From: Psychrobacter sp.
GTDB taxonomy: Bacteria; Pseudomonadota; Gammaproteobacteria; Pseudomonadales; Moraxellaceae
DNA: 7,257 bases
Assembly: GCA_029264635.1 (NCBI GenBank)
Contig: JARIAA010000250.1
Span: 1 to 7,257, forward strand
Direction of reading: 5' to 3'
Shown here: positions 1 through 6,237 of the stretch, piece after piece
How the letters are laid out: each line of letters starts with the position of its first letter
Position numbering within the stretch: position 1 is the first letter of the stretch
The notes under the pieces: generated by a model
What the model saw: only the letters and a program-made list of their open reading frames with translations
What the model was told of the DNA's origin: nothing
Database searches by the model: none
Position numbers and translations under genes: made by a program

Positions 1-816
1 GGTTCTCGTATCTTGCTGCGCCGTCCAGCGGCTACCGTAGCCAACTGCCTCCCCAGCATTAACCAGTTGCATCGCCATAATATGGGCGCTAAATTCCATC
101 ACAGGCTGTAGCCTTAAGTCGTCAGCAGATTGATCAATGACAGGTGAGCTGCCATATAACATAATACCTGGACGAACCCAGTCATAATGGTTGTCAGGGA
201 AATTTACTATTCCTGCTGAATTGCATAACGAGCCTTTAACAGCTGGGCTGATATAGTCTTGCAAGTAGGTTAGCATGTCCGAAAAGCGCTGTATTTGAAT
301 AGTATTTAGCGGATGATCGCGATTATCCGCGTTTGCAAAGTGAGTTGTAAGGATAAGATCGTAACCAGCATCGTGTAAACGCTGTGCTGCCTCTATCACC
401 GTCTTTTCATTAAAACCTAAACGATTCATGCCAGTATTGTATTTTAGCCAAACCTGCCGCGCTGGGCTATTAGCTGCTGGGACGTTCTCTAACGCCCAGT
501 CTAACTGCGGTGCATGATGAATCACGCAGCTACAGGCGTTATCAATAGCGTGCTGCCACTCTTTGGCGCTAAACACGCCCTCAACCAGACCTATCGCTTT
601 ATCCCAGCCCCATTGCCGCGCCTCCAATGCTTCAGCAAACGTGGCAACGCCGATACCATCTGCTTGCTTTAATGCTGGCAGCACGGCCGCCACGCCATGA
701 CCGTAAGCGTTGGCTTTTACCATGGCCAATACTTTTGCGCTCGGCGCGCGGTTTTTTACTTGGTTTAAATTATGAGTGAGAGCAGCAGAGTTGATAGTGA
801 TTGTGGCAGTACGCAT
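1..816 (-). CDS. alr: Alanine racemase, C-terminal part cut by window edge
   Basis: This pyridoxal-phosphate (PLP) enzyme of the cytoplasm interconverts L- and D-alanine and so supplies D-alanine for peptidoglycan. I translated 272 uninterrupted codons from the ATG at 816 down to base 1; the family is usually about 360 residues, so the end lies outside the window. The N-terminal PLP barrel carries the signature MVKANAYGHG with the Schiff-base lysine at K34. Further family landmarks are KYNTGMNRLGF (about 125-135), THFANAD (158-164), NSAG (199-202) and VRPGIMLYG (214-222), whose arginine approaches the PLP ring nitrogen. VGYGSRW (258-264) includes the second catalytic base, tyrosine Y260. The start follows a weak AAAGAAA ribosome site and lies 70 bp after the dnaB stop with no terminator between, so co-transcription with dnaB is likely. 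Recognition is firm. Whether this is the anabolic (alr) or catabolic (dadX) type cannot be settled here, though the dnaB neighbour favours alr. Confidence 0.95.
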   Translation of the reverse strand, partial: MRTATITINSAALTHNLNQVKNRAPSAKVLAMVKANAYGHGVAAVLPALKQADGIGVATFAEALEARQWGWDKAIGLVEGVFSAKEWQHAIDNACSCVIHHAPQLDWALENVPAANSPARQVWLKYNTGMNRLGFNEKTVIEAAQRLHDAGYDLILTTHFANADNRDHPLNTIQIQRFSDMLTYLQDYISPAVKGSLCNSAGIVNFPDNHYDWVRPGIMLYGSSPVIDQSADDLRLQPVMEFSAHIMAMQLVNAGEAVGYGSRWTAQQDTRT

Positions 817-886
817 AGTTGATTTCTTTATGAGCAATAGGTTATTAGATAGAGGTTTTTATAAATACATAATGAATAAACCGACG

Positions 887-2287
887 TTATTCATCGTCAA
901 ATGTGACCCCTTGGTAATATTCAGGGGTGAGGTTAATAAAGCGGGTAAATTGACCTTCAAAACCCAAACGTCTGGTGCCGATAGGGCCGTTACGCTGCTT
1001 ACCAATGATGACCTCAGCAACGCCTTTATGGTCCGAGTTTTCATTGTAAACTTCATCACGATAAATAAACATAATCAAATCGGCATCCTGCTCAATAGCG
1101 CCGGACTCACGCAGATCCGACATGATAGGCCGTTTATTCGGTCTATTCTCTAAGCTTCGGTTCAACTGTGATAGCGCAATCACTGGACATTCAAGTTCGC
1201 GGGCTAGTGCTTTTAGGCTACGAGAGATCTCCGAGATCTCCCCAACACGGTTGCCATCGAGATTAGGCACTTTCATTAATTGTAGATAATCGACGATGAT
1301 AGCGCCAAGCTTACCGTCGTGGTTTTTGGCAATACGGCGACAACGTGAGCGCAGCTCTGATGGTGGCAATGCGGTGCTATCATCAATGTATAAATGCTTG
1401 GATTGTAAGTGCTGAATCGCATTCATCATTTTTGCCCATTCATCTTCGTTCATCTGGCCTGAACGCAAATGGGTCTGATTAATAGCGCCCCATGAGGATA
1501 GTAGACGCATTACAATAGATTCAGCGGGCATCTCCATAGAAAATACGACAACTGGCAAGTCTTCATTGAACAACACGCCTTCTGCCAAGTTCATCGCAAA
1601 AGTGGTCTTGCCCATAGACGGACGCGCAGCCACAATCACCAAATCCCCTGCTTGTAGACCTTGGGTTTTATTATTGAGCTCAGCAAATGGCGTCTGCAAA
1701 CCGATCATACCGTCGGGATTGGACTTAAGCTCTTGAATCTTATCAATGACATTGGTCAATACGGAAGTAATGCCGACAGGGCCGCGCTGCTCAGCACGTT
1801 TGTTATGCTGCTCATTAATGCTAAATATTTTCGCCTCAACATTGTCTAAGATATCGCTGACCGTTTGATCTTTAGGGTTATAGGCGAGGGTCAACATATC
1901 GTTGCCAGTGGTAATCAGCTGACGCAAGGTTGATAACTCTCGTACTCGCTGAGCATAGGCGGTCAAGTTGAATAACGTGGCAGGGCTTTGGCTCAAAATG
2001 TCCGCCAAGTAGCTATCGCCGCCTGCGGTCTTAAGTAGCTTTTGCGCCTCTAACCAATCATGTACCATAACGGTGTCGTATGGCTCGTTCACCGCTGCCA
2101 AGTGCGCGATGGCGTCAAATATATGCTGATGACGACCTGCATAAAAGTCGTCTTTAGTGACGATATCGGCAATCTTGTCGTAGGCTTCTTCGATACTCAT
2201 CAAAGAAGCCAGCAGCGCCTTTTCAATATCTATATTGTGCGGGGGCTGCTGATTAAGTAAGTCGTCGGTTTTGCTGGTGTCTGCCAT
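887..2287 (-). CDS. dnaB: Replicative DNA helicase DnaB
   Basis: This is the hexameric 5'-3' helicase that unwinds the chromosome ahead of the replisome and recruits primase. The protein has 466 residues, a normal length, and shows no intein. An N-terminal helical domain (about 15-115, beginning PHNIDIEKALLASLM) and a linker precede the RecA-like ATPase domain (about 180-460). Walker A is ARPSMGKTT (221-229, with K227 and T228). The catalytic glutamate lies in SMEMP (E252). Walker B is IIVDYLQLM (330-338, D333). SQLNR (373-377) and DLRESGAIEQDAD (391-403) are hallmark motifs of the family. KQRNGP (430-435) carries the arginine-finger region (R432). The start ATG (2287-2285) follows a weak TTTAGG ribosome site, and the protein starts in the usual short polar lead. 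alr follows on the same strand, and pdxA diverges upstream. All key residues are present, so the protein should be functional. Confidence 0.98.
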   Translation of the reverse strand: MADTSKTDDLLNQQPPHNIDIEKALLASLMSIEEAYDKIADIVTKDDFYAGRHQHIFDAIAHLAAVNEPYDTVMVHDWLEAQKLLKTAGGDSYLADILSQSPATLFNLTAYAQRVRELSTLRQLITTGNDMLTLAYNPKDQTVSDILDNVEAKIFSINEQHNKRAEQRGPVGITSVLTNVIDKIQELKSNPDGMIGLQTPFAELNNKTQGLQAGDLVIVAARPSMGKTTFAMNLAEGVLFNEDLPVVVFSMEMPAESIVMRLLSSWGAINQTHLRSGQMNEDEWAKMMNAIQHLQSKHLYIDDSTALPPSELRSRCRRIAKNHDGKLGAIIVDYLQLMKVPNLDGNRVGEISEISRSLKALARELECPVIALSQLNRSLENRPNKRPIMSDLRESGAIEQDADLIMFIYRDEVYNENSDHKGVAEVIIGKQRNGPIGTRRLGFEGQFTRFINLTPEYYQGVTFDDE

Positions 2288-2301
2288 GAGTGCCTAAATA
2301 T

Positions 2302-2349
2302 TTATCAGTGAATTATTTATCAGTCCGTACATTTAAAATTATTATCAGT
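2302..2349. repeat. Three direct copies of TTATCAGT in the dnaB leader
   Basis: TTATCAGT occurs at 2302-2309, 2317-2324 and 2342-2349. The first two extend to the 10-mer ATTTATCAGT (2300-2309 and 2315-2324). The copies start 15 and 25 bp apart and lie between the dnaB start codon and its likely promoter. They could be protein binding sites or simple slippage products. They do not match the DnaA box TTATNCACA. Confidence 0.6.
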
Positions 2350-2365
2350 ATCGCGCTTATCGCAA
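2338..2365 (-). promoter_or_regulatory. Candidate dnaB promoter
   Basis: Read on the minus strand, a -35-like TTGCGA (2365-2360) is followed after 16 bp by AATAAT (2343-2338), a 5/6 match to the sigma70 -10 box that misses the first base. The predicted leader is about 45 nt and contains the repeated TTATCAGT 8-mer. Other AT-rich -10 candidates exist nearby (for example TATGAT, complement of about 2372-2377), so the choice is uncertain. Confidence 0.3.
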
Positions 2366-2517
2366 GCACTTTATCATAAACTGGTGTATCTCGCCCCTAC
2401 CATAAGTACCATAAAATATGCCGCCATTGATGCTACAATTAAAAGCGAAAGTCTATCACATTATGATTGTTAAGAGGCCGACAATAGATAATTTCTCTAC
2501 TTCTGTTAGCCAGCTTA

Positions 2518-2546
2518 TTGATACAAATAGCAATTTTCATTACTAT
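2518..2546 (+). promoter_or_regulatory. Candidate sigma70 promoter for pdxA
   Basis: TTGATA (2518-2523, 5/6 to the -35 consensus) is followed by exactly 17 bp and then TACTAT (2541-2546, 4/6 to the -10 consensus). Transcription would start near 2553, giving a leader of about 60 nt before the pdxA start. Confidence 0.45.
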
Positions 2547-2614
2547 CTCAATGATCACTTTTTTATAAAAAACAGAATAATATCTAATGTTTAACATAAA
2601 ATTAAGGAAAACCA

Positions 2615-3682
2615 ATGACTCAAAAACAACCGTTATTAATGACAACAGGTGAGCCTGCAGGTATCGGTATGGATATAATGCTGTTATTGGCAGAAGCAGG
2701 GAAATTACAAGATTTTGCGCGGCCAATCTGGGTGACCGCTGATGCGAAAGCGATGCAAGCACGTGCCGACCAGCTAATCGCTGCGGGTGTACTAAAAAAC
2801 TGCCCAACTTGGCAAAGTATTTAGGTCACTTCGTCATTGTTAAGTGATATTGATAGTACGGACTTTAATATAGAAAACTGGGCATTTTTATTATTAGACA
2901 TACCCTGTGCAGAGCCTGTGCTGGCAGGGCAGATAGATATTAAAAACGCTGCAATGGTCGCTCAGCAGTTAGAAATCGCGCATCAGCTCGCAGCAGATAA
3001 TACGGTAGCCGCTATCGTCACTGGACCCTTACAGAAGTCTGCGTTAATTGACGCGGACATCAAACTTTTAGATGGGACTATGTTCAGCGGGCATACGGAG
3101 TTTTTTATGCAGCAAAGCGGCTGTGATAAAGTCGTGATGATGCTCGCCAATCAAGCGATGAAAGTTGCCCTTGTGACGATTCACTTAGCTTTAAGAGAAG
3201 TACCCGCTGCGATTACAAAAGCCAATGTACGCGAAACCGTGCAGATCGTACTTGATGATATGCGCTCAAAATTCGGTATGGCAAGTCCACGTATATTGGT
3301 TTGTGGTCTCAATCCGCATGCGGGTGAAGGGGGGCATTTAGGCAGGGAAGAGATTGAGATTATTAATCCTGTACTGCAAGAGTTCATTGCCGCAGGCGTA
3401 GATATCTCTGAGGCGATGCCTGCCGATACACTGTTTACCTCTAGGCACTTAGATAATTGTGATGCCGTGATTGCAATGTATCACGATCAAGGACTGCCTG
3501 TGCTAAAATCGCATGGTTTTGGTGACACCGTTAATTTAACCTTGGGGCTGCCTTATATTCGTACGTCGGTTGATCACGGTACAGCGCTTGATTTGGCAGG
3601 GCGGGGCGGGGCAAGTGCGACGAGCTTGTATCAGGCATTGGTCATGGCAGATGAGATGGCTAATAAAGCGCAAGCGGTATAG
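2615..3682 (+). pseudogene. pdxA: pdxA (4-hydroxythreonine-4-phosphate dehydrogenase) interrupted by in-frame TAG
   Basis: PdxA oxidises 4-phosphohydroxy-L-threonine with NAD+ in the DXP-dependent route to pyridoxal phosphate. The ATG at 2615 has a good AAGGA site (2604-2608). The frame runs 69 codons with the N-terminal TGEPAGIG motif, meets TAG at 2822-2824 (codon 70), then continues in the same frame to TAG/TAA-type termination at 3682. Counting the stop as one codon, the product would be 355 residues, against about 329 in E. coli. The downstream part keeps the three metal ligands, in IHLAL (H190), NPHAGEGG (H235) and AMYHDQG (H290), plus TGP, SGHTEFF and RTSVDHGTALDLAG. The usual THLPL is THLAL-like (TIHLAL), and GRGK is GRGG. 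A restart at TTG 2837 is possible but has no visible ribosome site and would lack the N-terminal motif. A CAG-to-TAG change is the simplest origin. Alternatives are a base-call error, amber suppression or readthrough. Identity is firm; loss of function is probable, not proven. Confidence 0.88.
2822..2824 (+). other. In-frame amber stop inside pdxA
   Basis: The reading is ...W-Q-S-I-(TAG)-V-T-S-S-L-L... with no change of frame on either side. The base after TAG is G, which is not the C context usually associated with leaky UAG. No hairpin or other recoding signal stands out just downstream. Confidence 0.9.
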
Positions 3683-3751
3683 TCACTTTGTAATAGTTGC
3701 AGATTAGGCGATGTGAAGTGAAGATGTGAGCATGTAAGATAGCTACTTTAG

Positions 3752-3823
3752 GCCTGACGCCTGACGCTACCATACAGCCAGTTTATAAGCTGTGTTATAA
3801 TTTTGGCCTAATAGCCTAATAGC
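3752..3823. repeat. Two short tandem duplications in the pdxA-rsmA spacer
   Basis: GCCTGAC occurs twice in tandem at 3752-3765 (followed by GC), and GCCTAATA twice in tandem at 3806-3821 (followed by GC). They flank the likely rsmA promoter. They look like replication-slippage duplications; no function is evident. Confidence 0.6.
3793..3801 (+). promoter_or_regulatory. Candidate extended -10 promoter upstream of rsmA
   Basis: TGT followed directly by TATAAT (3796-3801) is a perfect extended -10 element, which can work without a good -35; none is seen at the expected position. Transcription would start near 3808 and give rsmA its own leader of about 145 nt, independent of the damaged pdxA. 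Confidence 0.5.
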
Positions 3824-3897
3824 ATCAATATCAACGCTGCTACAAAAAGCAATGCGACAAAAATAACTTTTTCATTACATCCTATGATTGATGTTTA

Positions 3898-3925
3898 TTG
3901 ACAAACTATTTTGCCGCTAGTTAAT
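3898..3925 (+). promoter_or_regulatory. Second candidate rsmA promoter
   Basis: A perfect -35 box TTGACA (3898-3903) is followed after 16 bp by GTTAAT (3920-3925), a 4/6 match to -10. The leader would be about 20 nt. The -10 match is weak, so this is a secondary candidate to the extended -10 element at 3793-3801. Confidence 0.35.
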
Positions 3926-3951
3926 TTTAATTTATTAATTAAGAATCTTTT

Positions 3952-4815
3952 ATGTCCACAAATTCGTTTGATGCTCAAACCATTGCCGCTAGCTTGCGGA
4001 CTGCTAAACACCAACCGCGTAAACGCTTTGGTCAAAACTTTTTGCATGATAGCAGTATTATTCGCCAGATTGTCGATAGCATTCGTCTAGAGCGGGATGA
4101 CAACCTGATTGAGATTGGTCCTGGTATGGGTGCGTTAACGGAGCCTTTACTGACAGAAGTTGATGCCATGACCGTGGTCGAGCTTGATCGTGATTTAGCA
4201 GATAGCTTACGCATTCGTATTGGTGCTAATAGCCATCCTAATTTTACGATTATTAAAGAAAATGCCATGAATGTGGATTATCGTGAATTCTATAGCCCTG
4301 AGCGTGGCAAGCTACGTGTGGTAGGGAATTTGCCGTATAATATCTCAACGCCGATACTGTTTCATTTGCTCGACTATTCTGATGTTATTCAAGATATGCA
4401 TTTTATGCTGCAAAAAGAGGTGGTCGAGCGCATCACAGCGGATGTCGGCAGCAAAACCTATGGTCGTCTGTCGGTTATTATGCAGTATCACTGTGAGACT
4501 GACTATCTACTGACCGTTCCTAGGGGCGCATTTAATCCACCACCTAAAGTCACCAGTGCGGTATTTCGTCTGACGCCACATATTGATAAACCAGTCGTTG
4601 CAAAGTATGAGCCGTATTTTGCTATTGTGGTGCGCGAGACCTTTAACCATCGCCGCAAAACGCTGCGCGCTATCTTCAAAAAATCTACGCTATTACCGAC
4701 CTTGAGTGAAGACGATTTTGCTGCCTGTGGTATCGATCCACAAGCGCGCCCAGAAACGCTGAGCGTGAGCGACTTTGTGGCGTTAAGTAATCAGGCCAGA
4801 AGTATTGAAAAATAA
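3952..4815 (+). CDS. rsmA: 16S rRNA dimethyladenosine transferase RsmA/KsgA
   Basis: This enzyme uses S-adenosylmethionine to dimethylate two adjacent adenosines (A1518 and A1519 in E. coli numbering) in the 3'-terminal hairpin of 16S rRNA, a late step in 30S subunit assembly. Loss in E. coli gives kasugamycin resistance. The 287-residue protein has a normal length. KRFGQNFL (24-31) marks the family start. EIGPGMGALTEPL (54-66) is the SAM-binding glycine motif, and VVELDRDL (75-82) the acidic ribose-binding strand. NLPYNIS (126-132) is the catalytic N-L-P-Y motif for adenine N6 methylation. QKEVVERI (154-161), FNPPPKV (194-200) and NHRRKTLR (232-239) follow as usual. The ATG at 3952 has a weak AAGAA site (3941-3945), but no other start fits. 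It lies 269 bp after pdxA with its own candidate promoters and 69 bp before apaH. Confidence 0.97.
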   Translation: MSTNSFDAQTIAASLRTAKHQPRKRFGQNFLHDSSIIRQIVDSIRLERDDNLIEIGPGMGALTEPLLTEVDAMTVVELDRDLADSLRIRIGANSHPNFTIIKENAMNVDYREFYSPERGKLRVVGNLPYNISTPILFHLLDYSDVIQDMHFMLQKEVVERITADVGSKTYGRLSVIMQYHCETDYLLTVPRGAFNPPPKVTSAVFRLTPHIDKPVVAKYEPYFAIVVRETFNHRRKTLRAIFKKSTLLPTLSEDDFAACGIDPQARPETLSVSDFVALSNQARSIEK

Positions 4816-4884
4816 ACACTACCTGCGTTCAACAATTAACAATGAACTATTTAAAAGAATGATTTAACTAAACATTGAGGAATT

Positions 4885-5721
4885 ATGAGTTTTCGCCACC
4901 AATATGTCATCGGTGACTTGCAAGGTTGCTATGCTGCGTATCTAAAATTACTTGAAACATTAGATTTTGATCCGACACAAGATAAGCTCTGGTTTGCTGG
5001 TGATTTGGTCGCGCGCGGCGAGGATTCGTTAAATACGTTGCGTCATGTCAAAGCATTATGTGAGCAAGGGGCGGCAGCGACTGTGCTTGGCAATCATGAT
5101 CTAAATTTGCTTGCCGTGTGGCGCGGAGCGACCAATATTAGAAAAAAAGACAAAACTGCACCAATTTTTGCCGCAGACGACAGCGAGGAGTTGTTGCAAT
5201 GGCTACGGCAACAGCCGATTTTAGCGTACCCTGATGAACATACAGTGTTGGTACATGCAGGTATACCACCACATTGGACGATTGTTGCTGCTGCGCAATA
5301 TGCCGAGCAATTAGAGGCGCAATTGAGATGTAGTTTACAGCAGTTAGATAGACTACTACCAAATCTATATAGTAAAAAAGCAGATGACTGGCATGAAAAT
5401 ATCAATGGCTTTACTAAGATGCGTGCGATAGCCAACTATTTTACCCGTATGCGACTGTGTAAGCAGGATGGGACGCTGGAATTTAGCTTTACCTCAAGCC
5501 TCGATGAGCGTATGCCTGATGATTTTATGCCATGGTTTGAATGGCAGGTACCGCGCATGCGCAAGATATTATTTGGGCATTGGGCTGCTTTAAGGGGTCA
5601 AGTAGATTTGCCCCATGCGCGCGCGCTTGATGGTGGCTGCGTCTGGGGCAATGCCTTACTCGCTTATCGACTCAGCGATGGTAAAGTGATAACGTCGAAT
5701 GAGCAGTGTCCAAACTCTTGA
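4885..5721 (+). CDS. apaH: Symmetrical bis(5'-nucleosyl)-tetraphosphatase ApaH
   Basis: ApaH hydrolyses diadenosine tetraphosphate to two ADP, limiting this stress nucleotide, and in E. coli also removes Np4 caps from RNA. It belongs to the metal-dependent PPP phosphoesterases. The 278-residue protein shows the metal-binding motifs in order: GDLQGC (10-15), GDLVARGEDS (39-48), LGNHDLNLLAV (68-78) and VHAGIPPHW (123-131). The C-terminal family blocks are FTRMRLC (186-192), FGHWAALRG (230-238) and ALDGGCVWG (247-255). Q in GDLQGC replaces the H of E. coli GDVHGC, a variant I recall as common in Pseudomonas-type ApaH. The start ATG follows TTGAGG (4875-4880) at a slightly short spacing. It lies 69 bp after rsmA without a terminator, so the two are probably co-transcribed. 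In many relatives apaG sits between them; here it is absent. No clear terminator follows. Confidence 0.95.
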   Translation: MSFRHQYVIGDLQGCYAAYLKLLETLDFDPTQDKLWFAGDLVARGEDSLNTLRHVKALCEQGAAATVLGNHDLNLLAVWRGATNIRKKDKTAPIFAADDSEELLQWLRQQPILAYPDEHTVLVHAGIPPHWTIVAAAQYAEQLEAQLRCSLQQLDRLLPNLYSKKADDWHENINGFTKMRAIANYFTRMRLCKQDGTLEFSFTSSLDERMPDDFMPWFEWQVPRMRKILFGHWAALRGQVDLPHARALDGGCVWGNALLAYRLSDGKVITSNEQCPNS

Positions 5722-5737
5722 TGACGGCTATAGTTAA

Positions 5738-5752
5738 CCTTGATATACAAGG
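5738..5752 (+). other. Small hairpin after apaH
   Basis: CCTTG (5738-5742) and CAAGG (5748-5752) form a 5-bp stem with a 5-nt loop, 16 bp past the apaH stop. No T-run follows, so it is not a convincing intrinsic terminator. Confidence 0.25.
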
Positions 5753-5763
5753 CTAGATAATCG

Positions 5764-5846
5764 GTCTGTTATAGGTGGTTCCATTATTCCAGTCTGTTTT
5801 AAGTGGTCTGTCAATAGGTTTGAGGGGTGAAATAACTGGTTCCAGT
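5764..5846. repeat. Imperfect direct repeats and small palindrome, possible mobile-element scar
   Basis: GTCTGTTATAGGTGGT (5764-5779) recurs 28 bp later as GTCTGTTTTAAGTGGT (5792-5807, 14 of 16 identical). A further GTCTGT lies at 5806-5811. GGTTCCA occurs at 5778-5784 and again at 5839-5844 in shortened form inside ACTGG-TT-CCAGT (5835-5846), a short inverted repeat. Repeats of this kind resemble the subterminal ends of insertion sequences, but no transposase is present and no family can be named. The stretch marks the change from housekeeping genes to the AT-richer accessory segment. Confidence 0.4.
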
Positions 5847-5856
5847 GGGGTATAGT
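5827..5856 (+). promoter_or_regulatory. Candidate promoter for the immunity-like gene
   Basis: GTGAAA (5827-5832, 4/6 to -35) is followed by 18 bp and TATAGT (5851-5856, 5/6 to -10). Transcription would start near 5863, about 35 nt before the TTG start. The -35 overlaps the repeat-rich stretch. Confidence 0.3.
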
Positions 5857-5897
5857 CAATGCACTCAAAAAATCAGTTTAGATGAGAGGTTAAAATA

Positions 5898-6191
5898 TTG
5901 AATAGAATCTTAGATTTATGCTCACATTTAGGCGAAAGCTTGAGGGGTAATGGTATTGAGAATTTCGCTTTCCCTATACATGAAGTGGATAGTGTTTTAG
6001 AGGTTTACAGAACTAATAGAGTACTAATTTTAGGTGGTGATATTTATATCAAAAATTCATCTGAAAATTTTGCTCCATTTTATGAAAACTGGTTTTATGA
6101 AGGCAGTAGTGTTGAAGATAGTATAATTAAAGCTCAAGACTACCTTAGAATATTTAAAGGAAAAGATTTATATGTCTGCTTCGTAGCCTAA
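5898..6191 (+). CDS. Small protein resembling Imm40-type immunity proteins
   Basis: This gene encodes 97 residues with no signal peptide or membrane segment, so it is predicted cytoplasmic. The start is TTG (5898-5900), with AGAGG (5885-5889) 8 bp upstream. An in-frame TGA at 5883-5885 rules out a longer form, and no internal ATG exists. The core RVLILGGDIYIKN (41-53), the ENWFYEG block (63-69) and the tail with DSIIKAQDYL (74-83) then DLYVCFV (90-96) match, from memory, the layout of immunity protein 40: a GGDxY strand, an NWY motif, then a helix and a final strand. Imm40 proteins are predicted to neutralise toxin domains of polymorphic toxin systems. No toxin gene lies beside it here, so it would be an orphan, and its target is unknown. 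It is AT-richer than rsmA and apaH. The gene is fairly sure; the family assignment is moderate and rests on pattern memory only. Confidence 0.6.
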   Translation: MNRILDLCSHLGESLRGNGIENFAFPIHEVDSVLEVYRTNRVLILGGDIYIKNSSENFAPFYENWFYEGSSVEDSIIKAQDYLRIFKGKDLYVCFVA

Positions 6192-6196
6192 AGACT

Positions 6197-6236
6197 AACA
6201 GTTCAACAGTTCAACAGTTCAACAGTTCAACAGTTC
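6197..6236. repeat. Five exact tandem copies of AACAGTTC
   Basis: The octamer AACAGTTC is repeated five times without change over 40 bp, starting 5 bp after the stop of the immunity-like gene. Each unit contains AAC-A-GTT and each junction GTT-C-AAC, so the array can form alternative small hairpins. An exact 8-bp array suggests recent slippage and probable length variation between strains. It lies 85 bp before the lipoprotein start, upstream of its ribosome site. Confidence 0.95.
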
Positions 6237-6237
6237 G

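Larger units (their letters stand above)
2288..2614. other. Divergent dnaB/pdxA intergenic region
   Basis: This 327-bp AT-rich spacer contains no convincing gene on either strand. It holds the candidate promoters for dnaB (minus) and pdxA (plus), the triplicated TTATCAGT motif, and a 9-bp imperfect tandem duplication, TACCATAAG (2398-2406) then TACCATAAA (2407-2415). The stretch 2416-2510 shows nothing recognisable. An open minus-strand frame crossing into pdxA (2439-2807) resembles no known protein and is taken as a shadow. Confidence 0.7.

Noticed and set aside
776..1153. Plus-strand open frame of 125 codons over the alr/dnaB junction
   Set aside because: It is antisense to the conserved C-terminus of DnaB and the start of Alr; no plausible start region or protein family.
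2302..2310. TTATCAGTG as a DnaA box
   Set aside because: It matches only the first five bases of the TTATNCACA consensus, and no other DnaA boxes or origin features are nearby.
2439..2807. Minus-strand open frame of 122 codons across the pdxA 5' region
   Set aside because: It overlaps the N-terminal coding part of pdxA and its promoter region, has no good ribosome site and no recognisable protein pattern.
2837..3682. A separate functional gene starting at TTG 2837
   Set aside because: It is the in-frame continuation of pdxA with no visible ribosome site, and it would lack the conserved N-terminal GEPAGIG region.
3751..3763. Intrinsic terminator after pdxA (AGGC/GCCT hairpin)
   Set aside because: The stem is only 4 bp with no following T-run, and it is explained by the tandem GCCTGAC duplication.
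4885..4902. Defective ApaH because GDLQGC lacks the usual histidine of GDxHG
   Set aside because: As recalled, GDLQGC is a common form in ApaH of pseudomonads and relatives, and all other metal-binding motifs are intact.
5094..5435. Minus-strand open frames inside apaH (113 and 74 codons)
   Set aside because: They are antisense to well-conserved ApaH motifs, and their cysteine- and serine-rich composition is typical of shadow frames.
6197..6236. CRISPR array
   Set aside because: The units are 8 bp and directly adjacent with no spacers; this is a simple tandem repeat.
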